The translations under genes and the position numbers were made by a program. 64,000 nt of DNA from positions 8,710,487 to 8,774,486 of the forward strand of contig NC_054866.1 in NCBI RefSeq assembly GCF_018320785.1, given 5' to 3'. Origin of the DNA: Cheilinus undulatus. Taxonomy: Eukaryota; Chordata; Actinopteri; Labriformes; Labridae. Positions 52,516 through 63,299 of this stretch are shown here, piece by piece (position 1 is the first letter of the stretch; every line of letters starts with the position of its first letter). The notes under the pieces are model-generated. The model had not been told where the DNA came from, did not search any database, and saw nothing but the letters and a program-made list of their open reading frames with translations.

Positions 52516-55500
52516 TAATTAGGATTTAAAATCAGAATAAACCACCCACTTACTTCCTGTTTAAGTTTAATTCGGAATGGTCATTTTCATTCGGAATTAG
52601 GTGTTTACAAGGTCTTTTTAAAGAGGATTTAACTTTTATTTGGAATTAAAGCCCTCATGTAAATGTAGCCAATGTCATGCTGTCCTGTCTGTCATCTTGT
52701 TGCTCAACAAGCTAACAATGCACGCGTATCTTTGGCACAGAATGTTTACCTTCCGCTGGCACGGCGCTACGTGCCAATGTGTGTACAGGAAGCAAGAAGG
52801 ACAAACAGGAAAAACAGGACAAATAATCAGTTACTTTCAGTAACGGAATTATTTTCATGAAAATGTAACTAATAACGGTATTACTTGATTACTTGAATTG
52901 TAAAACTAATGCATTACGTTACTCGTTACAACAAAACAATAGTCATAGTACTCTAACAGATTACTTTGTAATGCGTTACCCCCAACACAGCTACCACCAT
53001 CCACAAAAAAGGATCCTGGTGGCTAAGAAAAGGGCTTTGTTGCAAGAATAAATCAATCTCTGATTTAATACATTTTAATTGGATTAACATGTTTCCATGT
53101 ATTCCATGTATATAAAGTTCCTGTTTTACTTGGACTCACACAATAATTCTACTTTTTTTTAACTGCATGTAAGTTAATGTCCTGATAGTTGCATTTAATG
53201 ATGATGATGACTGATTGTGTGGTATGATTTAAAGGATCACTAATTACACTTCAGACCTGGCCCAGGAAACAGTAGATGCAACCATTGCTCAGGCCTTCCA
53301 GCTCTACAGTGATGTCATCCCTCTGGACTTCAGGCAAATCCACTCTGGTACTGCAGACATCGAGATGTTCTTTGTAGCTAAAGGTAAGTCTGGTTTTAAT
53401 CAGATATTCTGACACAGTCTTAACTCCTACTCAAAAATTAAATACGATGACATGTCACTTTACAGTTAGTCTTGTTGCCTCCTTGTTGGATTAATTTGAC
53501 CTCACGGTCAAAGGCCTTTCTCTCTTTGCATGCAATCAGATGATGTATTGTTTGAATTTGATGTGCTGCAGAACACGCGGACGGTTACAACTTTGATGGG
53601 AAAGGTAGAACCATGGCTCATGCACAACGTCCAAGAAAAGCTCAGGGAGGGTTTGTACACTTTGATGAAGATGAAACCTGGACTGTTAGTGAAAAAGGTA
53701 AATAGTGTATACGCTTCATTGAAGAATCTGTTTAGTTCACTGATGTGATTCATGCATTTTCACCTACAAACTGCTGAAAGCCACAGGCTACCAACCGCTG
53801 GCATACTAATGAAAACAATGTATTGCAACCACAGTTCCTAAAAGGTTGGGGCACTTTGTAAAATGAACATTAAAAAAGAATTAAATATTTTTATTTTTAT
53901 ATCTCATAAATCCATATTGTATTCACAACAGAACATAAACAACATATAGATTTAGAATCTGAGACATTATACCATTTAATGAAATATATTAGCTGATTGA
54001 ATTAGATAGCAGCAAAACATTTTTGAAAGGTAGGGACAGGGGAATTAAAGGCTGGAAAAGTAAGTGGTACTTAGAAAAAAAAAACATGGAGGAAAATTTT
54101 GCAGGTCATCTTACTGCTACAACTGTTGGCACATCTGTGTGTGTCTGTGTCGATTTGCATGCCAAACAGTTGCTTCATTTGTCCTTGATATGTCTCAGAA
54201 GACTTCTTGGGTGTACTGGTTCAAAACTGGTGATGTAAAAATCATTATGTACAGATTTTCTATAAAATTCCAAAATGTTTTGCTGAGTCTTTATTCAGGG
54301 ACTTCTGTTGCATTCCATTTACCACAGAAGTTGGATATTGGAGCTGGGAATGACATCACACCCGAGTTGAATGCGTTCCATTTTCCACAAGCTCGTTAGG
54401 TTAATTGGCATCAAGTCAGAAACATGACTGGGGGTGCTTCTCACTTCCCTTATTATAAGGCTTGGGTCTTTGGCGTGAGTCTTTTCCTTGAGTCTTAGTT
54501 CCGCCCACCAGAGACTCATGGAGAGACCGAGGAATCGACACGGAAGACTGAAGCCATAAGACTGATGTTTAACGGTCCACGGTATGTCCTTCCCTCTGCA
54601 GCGTCACGTGAAGCGACGTCAGTTTATGATGACGGTGCGGCTGATCATCAATCAGCTGATCATCATCAATCAGCTGTCAGGAGGCAGAAACAGCTGTGTC
54701 TGCATAATTTGTATTGTATTTATTTAAAAAAATCTCTACATTTACAGTGTTTGGTCTCAGTGTGGATCAGAAAACACCTGCATGAAGAGAAACCTGCAGT
54801 AAACATCAGGAGTTTAAAAGGCTCAATAACTGATGGGCTGGCATTTTAAAAAGTGTTTGAAATAAGCATTTACAGTGGAATGTTGAGAATATATTTAATA
54901 AAATCAATATTAAAGAGTGAATCAGTATGGAGTTTAATATTTGATTTGATTTCTGATTCAACTTCAGCATCAAAATGTTAAAAGCTCATAAAATCAACAG
55001 AATCAGATATAAATCTGATCTCTTCATAATCTAAACAGAAATAACCACTAAATAGACTACTATACCACCCAGCAAATATTAGTTATAAAAGACGTTAAAA
55101 AAACGGCTCCACTCCAAAAAAATGTCTAGATTTAACTGAAAAGTGAAAGGTAAAATAATGTAATTTTCAGGTCGCAATATGGTCATATTTTAAACGACTA
55201 TTTTTGGGCTAAATTTGGACTAAAACAGACGGACAAAACATGGCTCAATTTCCTACGACTATCTTTTCACTAAAGGTTATGACAGATGTAGAAATAAACG
55301 TCTAAATGATGTCAGTGTTTGGGGGGAAAGGGAAGATTTATATCTGAATCTTTAGATTTTATGAGCTTTTAACATGTTTTATGGATGAAGGTGAATCAAA
55401 ACAAATCAAATATTAAAACCCATACTGATTCACTCTTTGTCATTTATTTTATTTAATATATTCTCAATATTTCACTATAAATTCTTGTTTTAAACACTTA

Positions 55501-58500
55501 TTTTAAATCCCAGCCCATCAGTTAATGAGCTTTTTCTAAACTTCTGATGTTTATATTCTGTTTAGAGTCCGCTGAGTCCGTTTATCATCTGTAATAAACT
55601 CTGTTTCTCCTCCACTATTTTTTGCTGCTGCTGCTGTATAGTTTCACTGACATCCACTATGTAGCAGTGTCCAATCAGAGAGTGATATCCAATAAGGGGG
55701 CGTGCCTCTGAGTAAAAAGAGATCCAGGTAGCCTGCTCTCATGTGTCTTTGCTCATCGGTCTTCAAATCTCAGTCCTCGGTCTCATGGCTTGGGTCTTAG
55801 ACCCGTCTAAGGGCTTTGGCACGGCCGTCAAGATGGCGGATCAGAAACTACTTCCGGTTCAAGCAAATCCATAGGCTCGAGGACCGATCTATAAGGGATT
55901 TGGGATCCGGCCTGGGTATAAAAGGAGCATTTTAGAGAGACACAGTCTATCCGAAGCATTGATGTGCAGAAATTCATGTGTCTGTTAAAGAGAACATCTG
56001 AACGTTGTAGAAAATTTTCAGAAAACAATCCTCAACATGAAGAGGAGAGGGATCATCCAGCTTGTTATCAGCACACAGTTCAAAAGCCTGCATCTCTGAT
56101 GGTATGGGGTTGCATTAGTGCCTGTGGTGAGGTCAGCTTACACATCTGGAGGCACTATCAATGCTGACGAGTATTTAGAATTGTTAGAGCAACATTATCC
56201 TATCTAGACAGCATCTCTTTCAGGCAAGGCCTTGTATATTCAAGACCAGTGGTTCTAAAATGGGGGTACGTGTACCCCTGGGGGGTACGTGAAGGCACTC
56301 CAAGGGGTATGTGAGATTTTGAAATATATTCTGGCTATTTCAGAAAATATCGCCTTTCTATGCACGTCAGGAGCAACACGATGTTGCAAGTATATTATAT
56401 ACATTTTAAAATCACATTCGTGCTGCGAACGTCTGCAGTGTGTTTTCTCTGTCCTCTAAAAAACAGTGATATTCATTGGAGCGGAAGATAAAAGGTTTCT
56501 CCCTCCCCGTCCTTCACTCCATGCATAACTTGGCACTTTTATGCACAGCCAGGACGTCAGTCTAGTTTCACTGTTCATTAACTGTGCCAGCCAAGTCTGT
56601 AAGAGGAGGGACTGACTTTTCATTCATCCTATGTCAAATATGATTAATAAGAGTAATAAGGGCACAGCTGAGGGTCGCGGTGAGAGGAGTTAACTCACAC
56701 TACGCACAGATTGGCTCACCTGTTTGTGTTCCAGAGTGGTCAGAGGAGTAATTTCAGTGAGCTGGTTGATCCGTAGCATTTATAAGTAGTATGTCTGAGG
56801 TCAGAGGAGACTGTGTTGGTAAATATTTCACTGGAATAAAGTCCCGTTAGTTTAGAAACAGCTCCAGCTGTGCGAGTAGCGCATTTGCGCTCATGTGGAC
56901 ATGCCGGGCTGCCTGCTGCCTGTCTCCCTCTCTACCAGGCTACATGAGGCAAAAACACAAGCACTGACTACAGACAGATATGAGGAGAGGACAAATATCA
57001 GGTGGTGTTATAGAGGAGAACAATTTTGTTCCTCTGTCTGCCTTAAAAATGGGCACCACCACCACCAAGTGCACTCATCGGAGCGAAACTTTGAAAAAAT
57101 ATCTGCAGCAATGTCACGCTGTGAAATGATGTAGCAGGTGTGAAAGCTTGCATTGACTCGCTACAGGTTCGAAATGTAAATATTTAGTGTGAGTAATTGC
57201 GAAAAAAATGTGTATAGAGTGTAAGGACTTAAGTTAATGAAGCGGAGTTTATATTTTGTAAATTAATTAAATTTAGTGACCCTAAAACCTCCTGAGTCTC
57301 CCCCATGGCAGAATGGTTTGACCCACACTGGCACATGCCTGTCAGTCACTGTATTCACGTCACTCCATTCATAAAAAGCTTCATGATTTATTTTTGTGAG
57401 GAAATGCTGACTAGTTCATGATTTCAGTTTGAGAAGAGATCTTTATTATGATCCCAAAAAGGGGCACTAAGCTGTCGTTTTATAATTAGTTAATTATTTA
57501 CAGGTTTTTAGTTCTTTCTAGCTCTATGTTTTTATTTCCAAATTGTTCCAGAGAGACCACTGCAGCCGAGCAGAGTTTTGCACACTCTGGGTTTAAATGG
57601 TTTTATGTCTTCCACTCACTGTTTTCAACACCTTAATTTGAATTCCATTACATTTAGTGATGAGAAAATGTGCCATGAATTTAGTCAAGCATTTCTAACA
57701 TTTAAAATGTTTGAAAAAATATTTGTAACTTATACTTGTTTATCAGTTACAAAGTTTGATAAATCAGACAGTTGTCACAGCGCTATTTAATATGTTTCTT
57801 TTTGGCCAAAAGTTTTGAGCTGTTTAGGGAGTACTTGGCTGAAAAAATACTTCACAGGGGGTAAATGACCGATAAAAGATTGAGAACCACTGTTCAAGAC
57901 AATACTTAGGGAACGTAATATGCAAAAAAACACTTTTTCAGGCTTTTCTAACACAAATATGTCCCCCTTGCCTGTCCACAATCCCCTCAAGTACCAGAAA
58001 AATCCATTCCCTCCCCCCCTCTCTTTCTCCACCTTTCAGAAAATGTGCTAAAACAAGCTATTCTCAGATTGTAGATCTAGTGACCTCACCAGGGGCTTAA
58101 GCACCCACCCCCAAGTTTGGTTGGCCCTCCCCAACTTGGAGGAAAGTTCCACCCTCCTCTACTGATCTTCCTCTCAGTTACAAGCTGAGATGCTGGATAG
58201 CTCAGTGGGTTACCCTGCTGACTACGGTCTGGGAGATTGATGGTTTTAATCCCAGTCAAGTCCTAAACTTTGGATAGAAGTGTCTGTAACATCAGGAGTG
58301 CTGCATCCATTTTCTGAAAGGGGTGGGGTCAGACAGCTAATTACCATTTAAAGCCACAGAAACGGCTCATTTTGAGAAGGGCTGACACAGAGGGGTTTGT
58401 AGACATGAAAAAATCCTATACTGGAGTGTTTTTTCAGCAACAAACTTCACAGGCAAGTTTTGGGGACATCTGAGAACAATATAAACTTGTCTTTAAATGG

Positions 58501-60592
58501 TAAAATATGTCCCCTTTAACCACATTCAACACAACAACATGGCTTCACAGTAGAAGAGTCCAGGTGCTGAACTGGCCTGCCTGCAGTCCTGACCTTTCAC
58601 CAACAGCAAACATCATTAAACAAAAGATCAAGCAAAGACGACCCAGGACTGTTGAGCAGATAGAATTCTAGATCGGACAAAAATGTCACAACATTCTTCT
58701 CCCAGAACTCCAGCAACTGTTCTCCTCTCTTCCCAGGAGTTTACATACTGTTGTTAAAGGAAGAGGGGATGCTACACAATGTTGACTATGACCTTGTCCT
58801 TACTTTTTAAGATGTGATGCTGCCATCAAATTCAAAATGAGCTAATATTTTTCATCAAATGGTAATATGTCCAAAATTTTAAACATCTATTATGTGGTTT
58901 ATGTTTTATTTTAATAAAACAGGGTTTTTGAGATTTGCAAATAATAGCCTTTTGTTTCATTAAGGTTTTATATAGTGCCCCAACTTTTTTGGAAGAGTGG
59001 TTGTTTTCTGGACTAAATATGTGACTGTTTTTGTGGTCATTACTGTGTTAAGAAGCAAATCTGCTGCTGGTGGCCGCCCATGAGATTGGGCATTCCCTGG
59101 GCCTGGATCACACCCAGGACAACAGCACACTAATGTACGAGGAATATAATTACTTCGACACAAAAGGATACAAGCTGCCAGATAATGAAAGACGTGGGGT
59201 TCAAGCCCTCTACGGTAAGAAAACATCAATACAACAATTCATTTTAATACTGGGTTTAAAAGTAAGACGGTTATAGTGAGTTTAAGGCAAATGATCTGAA
59301 GACATTTCTATGAAATATACAGTGCTTAACAAATTTATTAAACCACCTGTCGTATTTGTCTCAGAGACCATCCAGCATCATGAAGTGCTTTAATGCGGAT
59401 GCTTTCATTTTCACTGAGCTCTCCACGTTTTACCATTTTGAACAGGAATGAGGAATTTCAAACTGAATTCACCTTTTTATATCCAAATTTGAGCCAGCTC
59501 ACTGGGCTTCACTGAGAAGTCAGAAATGAATCAAGCATAACATTCAACCACTAAAATTCATTTTTCTCTTCAGGAATGCAAGTAAATAACTATCATTTGA
59601 CATATTAATCAAGAAATATTAATGTGCTTTACTATTTTTCTTTTTTTTTTTTGTAAATCAGTTAATTTAAAAAATAAATGGATAACAATAATGATTATAT
59701 TTTAGCATTAAAAATATCATTTGGGTTAAAGAGCTCCTACATATTGGTGTATTAACCATTGCAGAAACATAAAAAATGATTTTGGTAATTACCAATGCTG
59801 TAAATTTAGGGCAACTGTGGCATAAACCTTACTTTGTTTACGGTTAGGGTGGTCTAATAAATTTGTTAAGCACTGTATATAACTGTCAAATATCTAATTA
59901 GCTTTCTAATTATAATATTGAATAATGTTTGCTGTGACATTGAAATGGTTGGGTCAGAATTTGGACATTAACAATATGGAAGTGTACCCAACCACCAACA
60001 ACCATGGCAGATTCAAAGTCCCCTAAAACACCTTTCTTGATGTTTCTCAGCCTGAGCATCAGCAGGTCACCTTGTTCACGTCTACCTGCCAAAATTCTTT
60101 AGGTCTAGAAATACGATTGGTTAAAAAGATATTTGTGTAAATGAACAGTTGAACAGTGAGGTATACCCAGTGAAGTGTTCAGCAAGTCTATTTATAGAGA
60201 TTTATGTTTGGTTTTGATGACTAACAGCCATATTTTCATCACTTTTGTGGTTTTACAAATCTTTCTCTCAGGCTCCCGTCAGCCAGTGGAGCCTAGCCCT
60301 GAAGATGAGCAGTGCAATCGCACTCTTGTGTTTGACGCAGCTACCTCCTTTCGTGGAGACCTCGTCTTCTTCAAAAATGGGTACTTTTTGAATATTTGTT
60401 CTTCTCTTACTTTTATAAAGAATATCATCATGCATCTTCTCATACTTCAGTGTTTAATCCAAACCAGGTACTATTGGAGAAAGTGTTCAAAAGACATCTA
60501 TTTCACCAATGTGAACACAAAATGGTCAGAAATCTACATTGTTGACGCTGCATATGAGGTTCCTCACAAAAATGTGGTGTATCTTTTTGAAG
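37861..60592 (+). CDS. MMP paralogue of gene 2 with reduced propeptide; 5' part, continues past the window
   Basis: Exons seen: 37861-37968, a remnant 49536-49562, 49682-49809, 53235-53383, 53572-53697, 59053-59214, 60272-60380, 60468-60592. Lengths of exons 2b, 3, 4, 5 and 7 equal those of gene 2 (128, 149, 126, 162 and 125 nt), and all are open in the expected phase. Signal peptide [13 protein letters not shown] is intact. The catalytic domain keeps [11 protein letters not shown] and Met-turn LMY. The cysteine switch reads PRCGLLV instead of PRCGVSD, losing the conserved Asp. GGD before the HFD motif has become GGF. The hinge is 28 codons shorter than in gene 2. Exons for hemopexin blades 2-4 are not in the window. 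It may be a gene with an altered latency module or an early pseudogene; the open frames and kept active site favour the former, the eroded exon 2a the latter. Confidence 0.75.
39471..39498 (+). repeat. Short GAG/AGG microsatellite
   Basis: Run of GAGGAGGAGG inside the left flank of the hAT-like element. Confidence 0.7.
39987..47111. repeat. Minisatellite, about 41-bp unit, about 175 copies
   Basis: 7.1 kb of head-to-tail units of the form TAATTCTCTAACTGTATTT + AGTCTCTCAGTGATCTGTAGTG. Three length classes are visible: 41 bp, 40 bp (GTATTAG in place of GTATTTAG) and 39 bp (AGTCTCAG in place of AGTCTCTCAG). Point variants recur: CTATA/CTGTA, CTCCCAG/CTCTCAG, GTAATC/GTGATC, TAATG/TAGTG. Variants occur in runs; for example 39-mers dominate 40960-41290 and 43180-43760, and CTCCCAG units dominate 42160-42720. 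This points to expansion by local block duplication. It lies in intron 1 of gene 3. Confidence 0.97.
47697..47755. repeat. TA/CA dinucleotide microsatellite
   Basis: About 46 nt of alternating TA followed by a short CA run, at the boundary between the hAT-like element and the following Tc1-type element. A second short TA run follows that element near 48708-48726, as expected if it inserted into the microsatellite. Confidence 0.9.
47753..48694 (+). mobile_element. Tc1/mariner element, internally deleted transposase
   Basis: Matching inverted ends CACTGCCTGGCCAAAAAAA and TTTTTTTGGCCAGGCAGTG. The transposase reads on + from about 47921. An N-terminal piece ([11 protein letters not shown]) is fused by deletion to the DDE domain. 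The first Asp is in SDESRFTLF, the second Asp region (near 48340) is broken by a frameshift, and the Glu is in [11 protein letters not shown] in the next frame (48370-48645, ending GGPTKY). It is about 0.94 kb, against the usual 1.3-1.6 kb. No longer active by itself. Confidence 0.85.
48727..49272 (+). mobile_element. Tc1-derived MITE copy (family with GTGCTTAACAAATTTATTAG ends)
   Basis: About 545 bp. It retains the first codons of a transposase ([20 protein letters not shown]) near 49162-49247, followed by the right inverted end. The last bases (CACTG) are missing where the next element begins. Confidence 0.8.
49275..49470. mobile_element. Solo terminal repeat of the 10416-11590 Tc1 family
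   Basis: AGGAAATTTGTGTTTGGTAC through GTGGGATGAGCAGCAGAGCT repeats the left terminal repeat at 10416. It directly precedes the eroded exon 2a of gene 3. Confidence 0.75.
49536..49562 (+). pseudogene. Gene 3 exon 2a remnant
   Basis: Encodes SIQSFYGLK, aligning with MQSFFGLE at the end of gene 2 exon 2a, and is followed by a conserved donor (GTACAA). The upstream 90 nt of the exon, which encode the first propeptide helix in gene 2, are missing. An in-frame TAA lies four codons upstream of the remnant. A pyrimidine-rich tract and AG end exactly at 49535, so a 27-nt in-frame microexon is possible. A Tc1-type inverted-repeat fragment lies just upstream (49275-49470). Confidence 0.6.
49682..49809 (+). 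other. Gene 3 exon 2b: altered cysteine switch
   Basis: 128 nt, open, same length and phase as gene 2 exon 2b (20745-20872). It begins [10 protein letters not shown] and contains PRCGLLV. The family consensus is PRCG(V/N)PD, in which the Asp stabilises the Cys-zinc latency bridge; here Val replaces it. Confidence 0.8.
49810..51159. other. Intron 2b of gene 3, left part
   Basis: AT-rich; nothing recognised before the LINE fragment at 51160. Confidence 0.45.
51160..51690 (+). mobile_element. LINE reverse transcriptase fragment, degenerate
   Basis: Broken frames contain [34 protein letters not shown] and a VWGLHL/ARAPTL region, which correspond in order to conserved blocks of fish non-LTR reverse transcriptase. 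Frameshifts and stops throughout. Lies in intron 2b of gene 3. Confidence 0.65.
51705..51860. mobile_element. Tc1-type terminal fragment
   Basis: CAGTGCCGTGAAAAAGTATT, a long T run and GATCATCTCACAGAGACAACC form the outer part of a common fish Tc1 family; the rest is absent. Confidence 0.5.
51861..53234. other. Intron 2b of gene 3, right part
   Basis: Holds the left end of a piggyBac-like MITE (51856), the ATT microsatellite, and a DNA-transposon end near 52850-52990 (CGTTAC repeats ending ACCCCCAACACAG). No exon until 53235. Confidence 0.45.
52467..52516. repeat. ATT trinucleotide microsatellite
   Basis: About 50 nt of TATTATTATT. Confidence 0.9.
54800..55555. repeat. Long inverted repeat (foldback), arms about 220 bp
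   Basis: 54800-55020 pairs with 55333-55555: for example AACTGATGGGCTGGC with CAGCCCATCAGTTAATG, AAAGAGTGAATCAGTATGG with CATACTGATTCACTCTTTG, and TTAAAAGCTCATAAAATC with GATTTTATGAGCTTTTAA. Loop of about 310 bp. Weaker pairing continues outward to about 54480 and 55800. Confidence 0.8.
56247..57892. mobile_element. hAT-type element with exact 8-bp target duplication TTCAAGAC
   Basis: Ends CAGTGGTTCT and GAGAACCACTG are inverted; TTCAAGAC occurs at 56239-56246 and 57893-57900. 1646 bp. No full transposase. Inserted in the Tc1 transposase of the surrounding element. Confidence 0.88.
57907..58519. mobile_element. piggyBac-like MITE
   Basis: Left TTAGGGAACGTAATATGCAA and right GTAAAATATGTCCCCTTTAA are imperfect inverted ends with a TTAA-like target. 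A related left end, TTAAAGGGGACATATTATGC, occurs at 51856. Confidence 0.55.
58192..58262 (+). repeat. tRNA-like segment (SINE head)
   Basis: GGATAGCTCAGTGGGTTACC resembles an A box and GGTTTTAATCCC a decayed B box, with spacing near that of a tRNA. No CCA-stem pairing convinces me, so it is a SINE head inside the piggyBac-like element rather than a functional tRNA. Confidence 0.5.
59320..59875 (-). mobile_element. Tc1-derived MITE copy in intron 5 of gene 3
   Basis: Ends CAGTGCTTAACAAATTTATT and AATTTGTTAAGCACTG with TA on both sides. It occupies a different intron from the gene 2 copy, so it inserted independently. Confidence 0.82.
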
Positions 60593-60746
60593 GTAATGCT
60601 CTATTATTTTGATGTTTCATATATTTAATTAACCATTTGTCAAGTTCTGCCTTCCTTGGATACTCTAAGTTAGACAAAAGCTCAGTCCCAATACACCCCT
60701 TGTCCCTACCACTTAGCTTTACCCCTACATCTTGCGTGTTCACATA

Positions 60747-62921
60747 CAGTGCTAAACAAATTTATTAGACCACCCTAACCAAAGTAAGGTTTATGCCACA
60801 GCTGCCCTAAATTAACAGCACTGGTAATTACCAGGGGCGATTCTACGATCAGAGGTTTAGGGGTGCTGAGCTGCCCAGCTAGGCAAGATAAATTTAACTG
60901 TTTCGTACATTTTAATGTAATTTAATTCTCACATTTGTGAAAGAAAAGCATAACACTTTTTGGGAAAGTCTGTGACTAAACCATCAAATCTGATAACGGT
61001 TGTTTAAAAGTTGAGCCACAGCAAAAGAGGAATGGATTGGAATCATAAAATAAACATATCGTTACCCTACTTTCAGGGGGAAGACAACTCATTTTGATAC
61101 AGCAGCTCCTTAACATACACATTAACAGTATGCGTGTTTCTGGAGTAAAGCAGCCCACTATAGTGAGTACCAAAAATACCAAAAACTGACCTTAGCCTAC
61201 TCTTTCCCTGGTCTGCTCTCTCATCTCCCAGAGTCTCTCCCTGTTCTTGTCCTCCTTGTATAGTGAAATTAATCAAACAGTAAAGCATATAGTCAATTAG
61301 GAAAATGTAATGAAGATGTCCTGTTTAGAATGAAGTCCACTGATAAATGTTAAGTGTCCATGTGCTTGGGGAAAGCATTAAATGTGGGGAGAACACATAA
61401 CTCCCATGACATCTATGTAAGATTAAATTGTGAATGGAATGTTTTTCTTTGTCAGCTTAAAAGTTGCTGTTTTGCGTGATGCCACTATTCTCTGTTTGTT
61501 TTCTTAGTTTGTTCTTCCTGATCTTGCACTCTCTCCTCTCCTTCCCCTTTTTCATCTCTCCTTCTTTGGACTGACAATCATACACAAATAGACTGTACAC
61601 AGTTACATTAAAAACTACATAAATATGAAAAAATACTAATAAGAATACTAATATATAAAGTCCTCTCTCTGCTCCTCTCTCTCTCTCTTTATACTGTCAA
61701 CCAAAAGGCAAATAACCAAACAATGCATTTTATATCTAATAAGAGATATAAACTGAAACTTGTTTCAAAAAACAATCTTATATCCATGATTAGACTGTCT
61801 ATCTGTACACACACGTACACACGCACACACACAATAGGAGTTATAATGTTTATGGGCATCCAGTCAGTTAGCTAGTCAGTAGCACCTTGGCTTAATATTA
61901 ACACATGCACATGACACAACAGCTAGCTTCTCTCATTCTAATTCAAACAGAGGACAGTGGTACAGTCTGACCACCTGTAACGTTTCCTAGCTAGAAAAAA
62001 CGTTAGCTAACTCCTACCTAACAACATCAACAGTGAACTACGATTAAATGCATCAAAAATGAGGACTGGTAATGATTATATTGTGTTGGTACTGAGTGGC
62101 AGAGGTTAAGAAATGTGCCACATATGCTGGTTTAAGCCAGGTACTTTCACCATAACTGCATACCACTGGGAGGCAGCGCATTGTGCAGACAGAGCGCTCT
62201 GAGCGTGAGTTGAGGAGAGGTGGGAGGGATGGCGTGGATCAAACCATTTTTGAGGCAAGGGGGGGGCTGCTGTATTTTTGTTGTTTAACTATTATGTTTC
62301 AATCAAGTACTGTATGGTTTATCTATTGTTCTTGCTTGTTAAAAAAAAAGGACATAGTAAATAATAATAATAATAAAAATCACTCAAAGTTTAGGGGTGC
62401 TGGTATTCAATTTAGGGGTGCTTCAGCACCCCCAAAAATGGGCTAGAAACGCCTACAGTAATTACTAAATCATTTTTTATGTTTCTGCAATGGTTAATAC
62501 ACTAATATGTAGAAGCTCTTTAACCCAAATGATATTTTTAATGCTAAAATAGAATTATCATTGTTATCCATGAATTTTTTCAAATTTACTGATTTATAAA
62601 AAAAAAACTGAAAAAATAGTAAAGCACAATAATATTTCTTGATTGATATGTCAAATGATAGTTATTTACTTGCATTCTTGAAGAGAAAAATGAGTTTTAG
62701 TGGTTGAATGTTATGCTTGATTCATTTCTGACTCCTCAGAGAAGCCCAGTGAGCTGCCTCAAATTTGGGTGAATTCAGTTTGAAATCCCTCATTCCTGTT
62801 CAAAATGGTCAAACGTGGAGAGCTCAGTGAAAATGAAAGAGTCCACATTAAAGCAGGTCATGATGCTGGATGGTCTTCGAGACAAATATAACAGGTGGTC
62901 TAATAAACTTGTTAAGCACTG
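60747..62921 (+). mobile_element. Tc1-derived MITE copy split by a hAT element
   Basis: Left part 60747-60831 and right part 62458-62921 together form one copy of the same family, flanked by TA. The residual transposase start is near 62808. The interruption carries an 8-bp target duplication (next entry). Confidence 0.8.
60832..62457. mobile_element. hAT-type element nested in the Tc1 MITE, exact 8-bp target duplication
   Basis: GTAATTAC occurs immediately at both sides (60824-60831 and 62458-62465). Ends CAGGGGCGATTCTACG and GGCTAGAAACGCCTACA are imperfect inverted repeats. 1626 bp; no convincing transposase frame. Interior has CT- and AC-rich runs near 61670 and 61803. Confidence 0.8.
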
Positions 62922-63299
62922 TATATGGGGGCGGTGTCCTGATTCTTGTTGTAATGAAGGTTTAGGATGAAGTGCATACTTAGTCCTTCAATCTTAGATT
63001 TCTAAACTGTGTGTTCTTGGGAAATTTTCCAGCAAGATGGCTGGTCAAGTATCGTAGAAGTGTAAAAAAATGTCAGTAGTTTTCTTTGCAGGTATGAGTT
63101 GAAGATTTTGGCATTGAATCAATTCAGTATGGTCCTTTTATTTTTAACAAACACTTTTAAAAATGCCTGTGGTAAAAAAAAAAAGAAAAACTCTGATAAC
63201 ATCATATCTGTTGATGTAGATGCTATTAAAGACTACCAATCTTTGTTATGATGCAGCAGAAATGCTAATATTTGTTCTATGCTGAAGGGAAATACATAT

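Larger units (their letters stand above)
53831..59001 (+). mobile_element. Tc1-type element filling intron 4 of gene 3, with nested insertions
   Basis: Inverted ends TTCCTAAAAGGTTGGGGCAC and GTGCCCCAACTTTTTTGGAA extend inward for about 150 bp (ATTTAATGAAATATATTAGC pairs with TAATATTTTTCATCAAATGG). Transposase pieces at 56030-56240 ([15 protein letters not shown]) and 58525-58760 (SPDL, KGRGDA) are separated by other elements. Confidence 0.7.

Noticed and set aside
54565..54849. 94-codon open frame on the plus strand
   Set aside because: Lies in the left arm of the foldback repeat and shows no protein family signature.
58192..58262. Functional tRNA gene
   Set aside because: B box is decayed and stems do not pair well; fits a SINE head within a MITE.
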